NCBI GenBank assembly: GCA_900554255.1
Contig: USGN01000084.1
Span: forward strand, 1-5,735
Reading direction: 5' to 3'
Length of the DNA: 5,735 bases
Source of the DNA: an uncultured Collinsella sp.
GTDB taxonomy: Bacteria; Actinomycetota; Coriobacteriia; Coriobacteriales; Coriobacteriaceae
Part shown: in pieces, positions 5,698 through 5,735 of the stretch
Numbering within the stretch: position 1 is the first letter of the stretch
How the letters are laid out: the number at the start of each line of letters is the position of its first letter
The notes under the pieces: generated by a model
What the model saw: only the letters and a program-made list of their open reading frames with translations
What the model was told of the DNA's origin: nothing
The model's database searches: none
Translations under genes and position numbers: made by a program

Positions 5698-5735
5698 CGA
5701 GAAACCCTTCGCCAGAACGAATAGTTTTATATAGC
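5698..5735 (-). promoter_or_regulatory. Putative promoter/operator and RBS of the HTH-kinase gene
   Basis: Reading on the - strand, an AT-rich TATATAAA (5733 down to 5726) is a plausible -10 box. A -35 would lie beyond the window, so the promoter cannot be confirmed. Between it and the start codon is a short inverted repeat, TTCG-6 nt-CGAA (5708-5711 and 5718-5721), at a position suitable for autoregulation by the encoded HTH. Four-base arms could be chance. GAAGGG (about 5705-5710) serves as the SD, 7 nt before the ATG. Confidence 0.4.

Noticed and set aside
5398..5734. Two + strand open frames antisense to the HTH-kinase 5' end
   Set aside because: They overlap a gene with clear domain matches on the other strand, have no convincing SD, and show no recognisable domains.
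1..5735. CRISPR array, tRNA/rRNA genes, insertion sequence or attachment site
   Set aside because: No regularly spaced direct repeats, cloverleaf sequence, rRNA segment, transposase or flanking direct repeats were seen on either strand.

Overview
This is a GC-rich bacterial window that probably comes from a gut Coriobacteriia (Collinsella-like) actinomycete. That assignment is an inference from base composition, codon use and gene order; no rRNA or other decisive marker is present. The layout is a five-gene operon on the + strand followed by a convergent accessory gene on the - strand.

+ strand, 1-4329: ispD (5' end cut off by the window edge), ispF, cysS, a SpoU/TrmH-type rRNA 2'-O-methyltransferase (rlmB) and a YacP/Rae1-type NYN ribonuclease (rae1). 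Spacing is tight (ispD/ispF overlap by 11 nt, ispF-cysS 3 nt, rlmB-rae1 3 nt), and each internal gene has a clear Shine-Dalgarno sequence. The genes join MEP-pathway isoprenoid synthesis (IspD, IspF) with translation (cysteinyl-tRNA supply, 23S rRNA methylation, ribosome-linked mRNA cleavage). The order matches the classic Bacillus subtilis yacM-yacN-...-cysS-mrnC-yacO-yacP neighbourhood, except that mrnC (mini-RNase III) is missing.

The only sizeable gap in the operon is the 144 nt between cysS and rlmB, where mrnC sits in Bacillus. About 105 nt of it (2590-2694) folds into one long, articulated hairpin of 37 pairs. Four G-U wobbles favour the + strand RNA, and the central 9x9 internal loop begins and ends with GA on both strands. 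No known RNA family was recognised. It is the best candidate here for something undescribed: an RNase III processing site, a cis-regulatory or small RNA, or a dispersed palindromic element.

The operon ends at 4333-4414 with a 13-bp hairpin and then a canonical intrinsic terminator with six T's. That terminator lies inside the 3' coding end of the opposing gene, so the two transcripts should overlap tail to tail.

- strand, 4357-5697: a lower-GC gene (about 50-58% in hand-counted lines, against about 63-78% in the operon). Its product fuses an N-terminal excisionase/MerR-like helix-turn-helix to a HipA/CtkA-like protein kinase core with intact catalytic motifs. No separate hipB-like antitoxin gene is seen downstream of it; the region upstream of it is outside the window. 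It may be a self-contained regulator-kinase, possibly toxin-related, but its function is unproven. Its putative -10 box lies at the right window edge.
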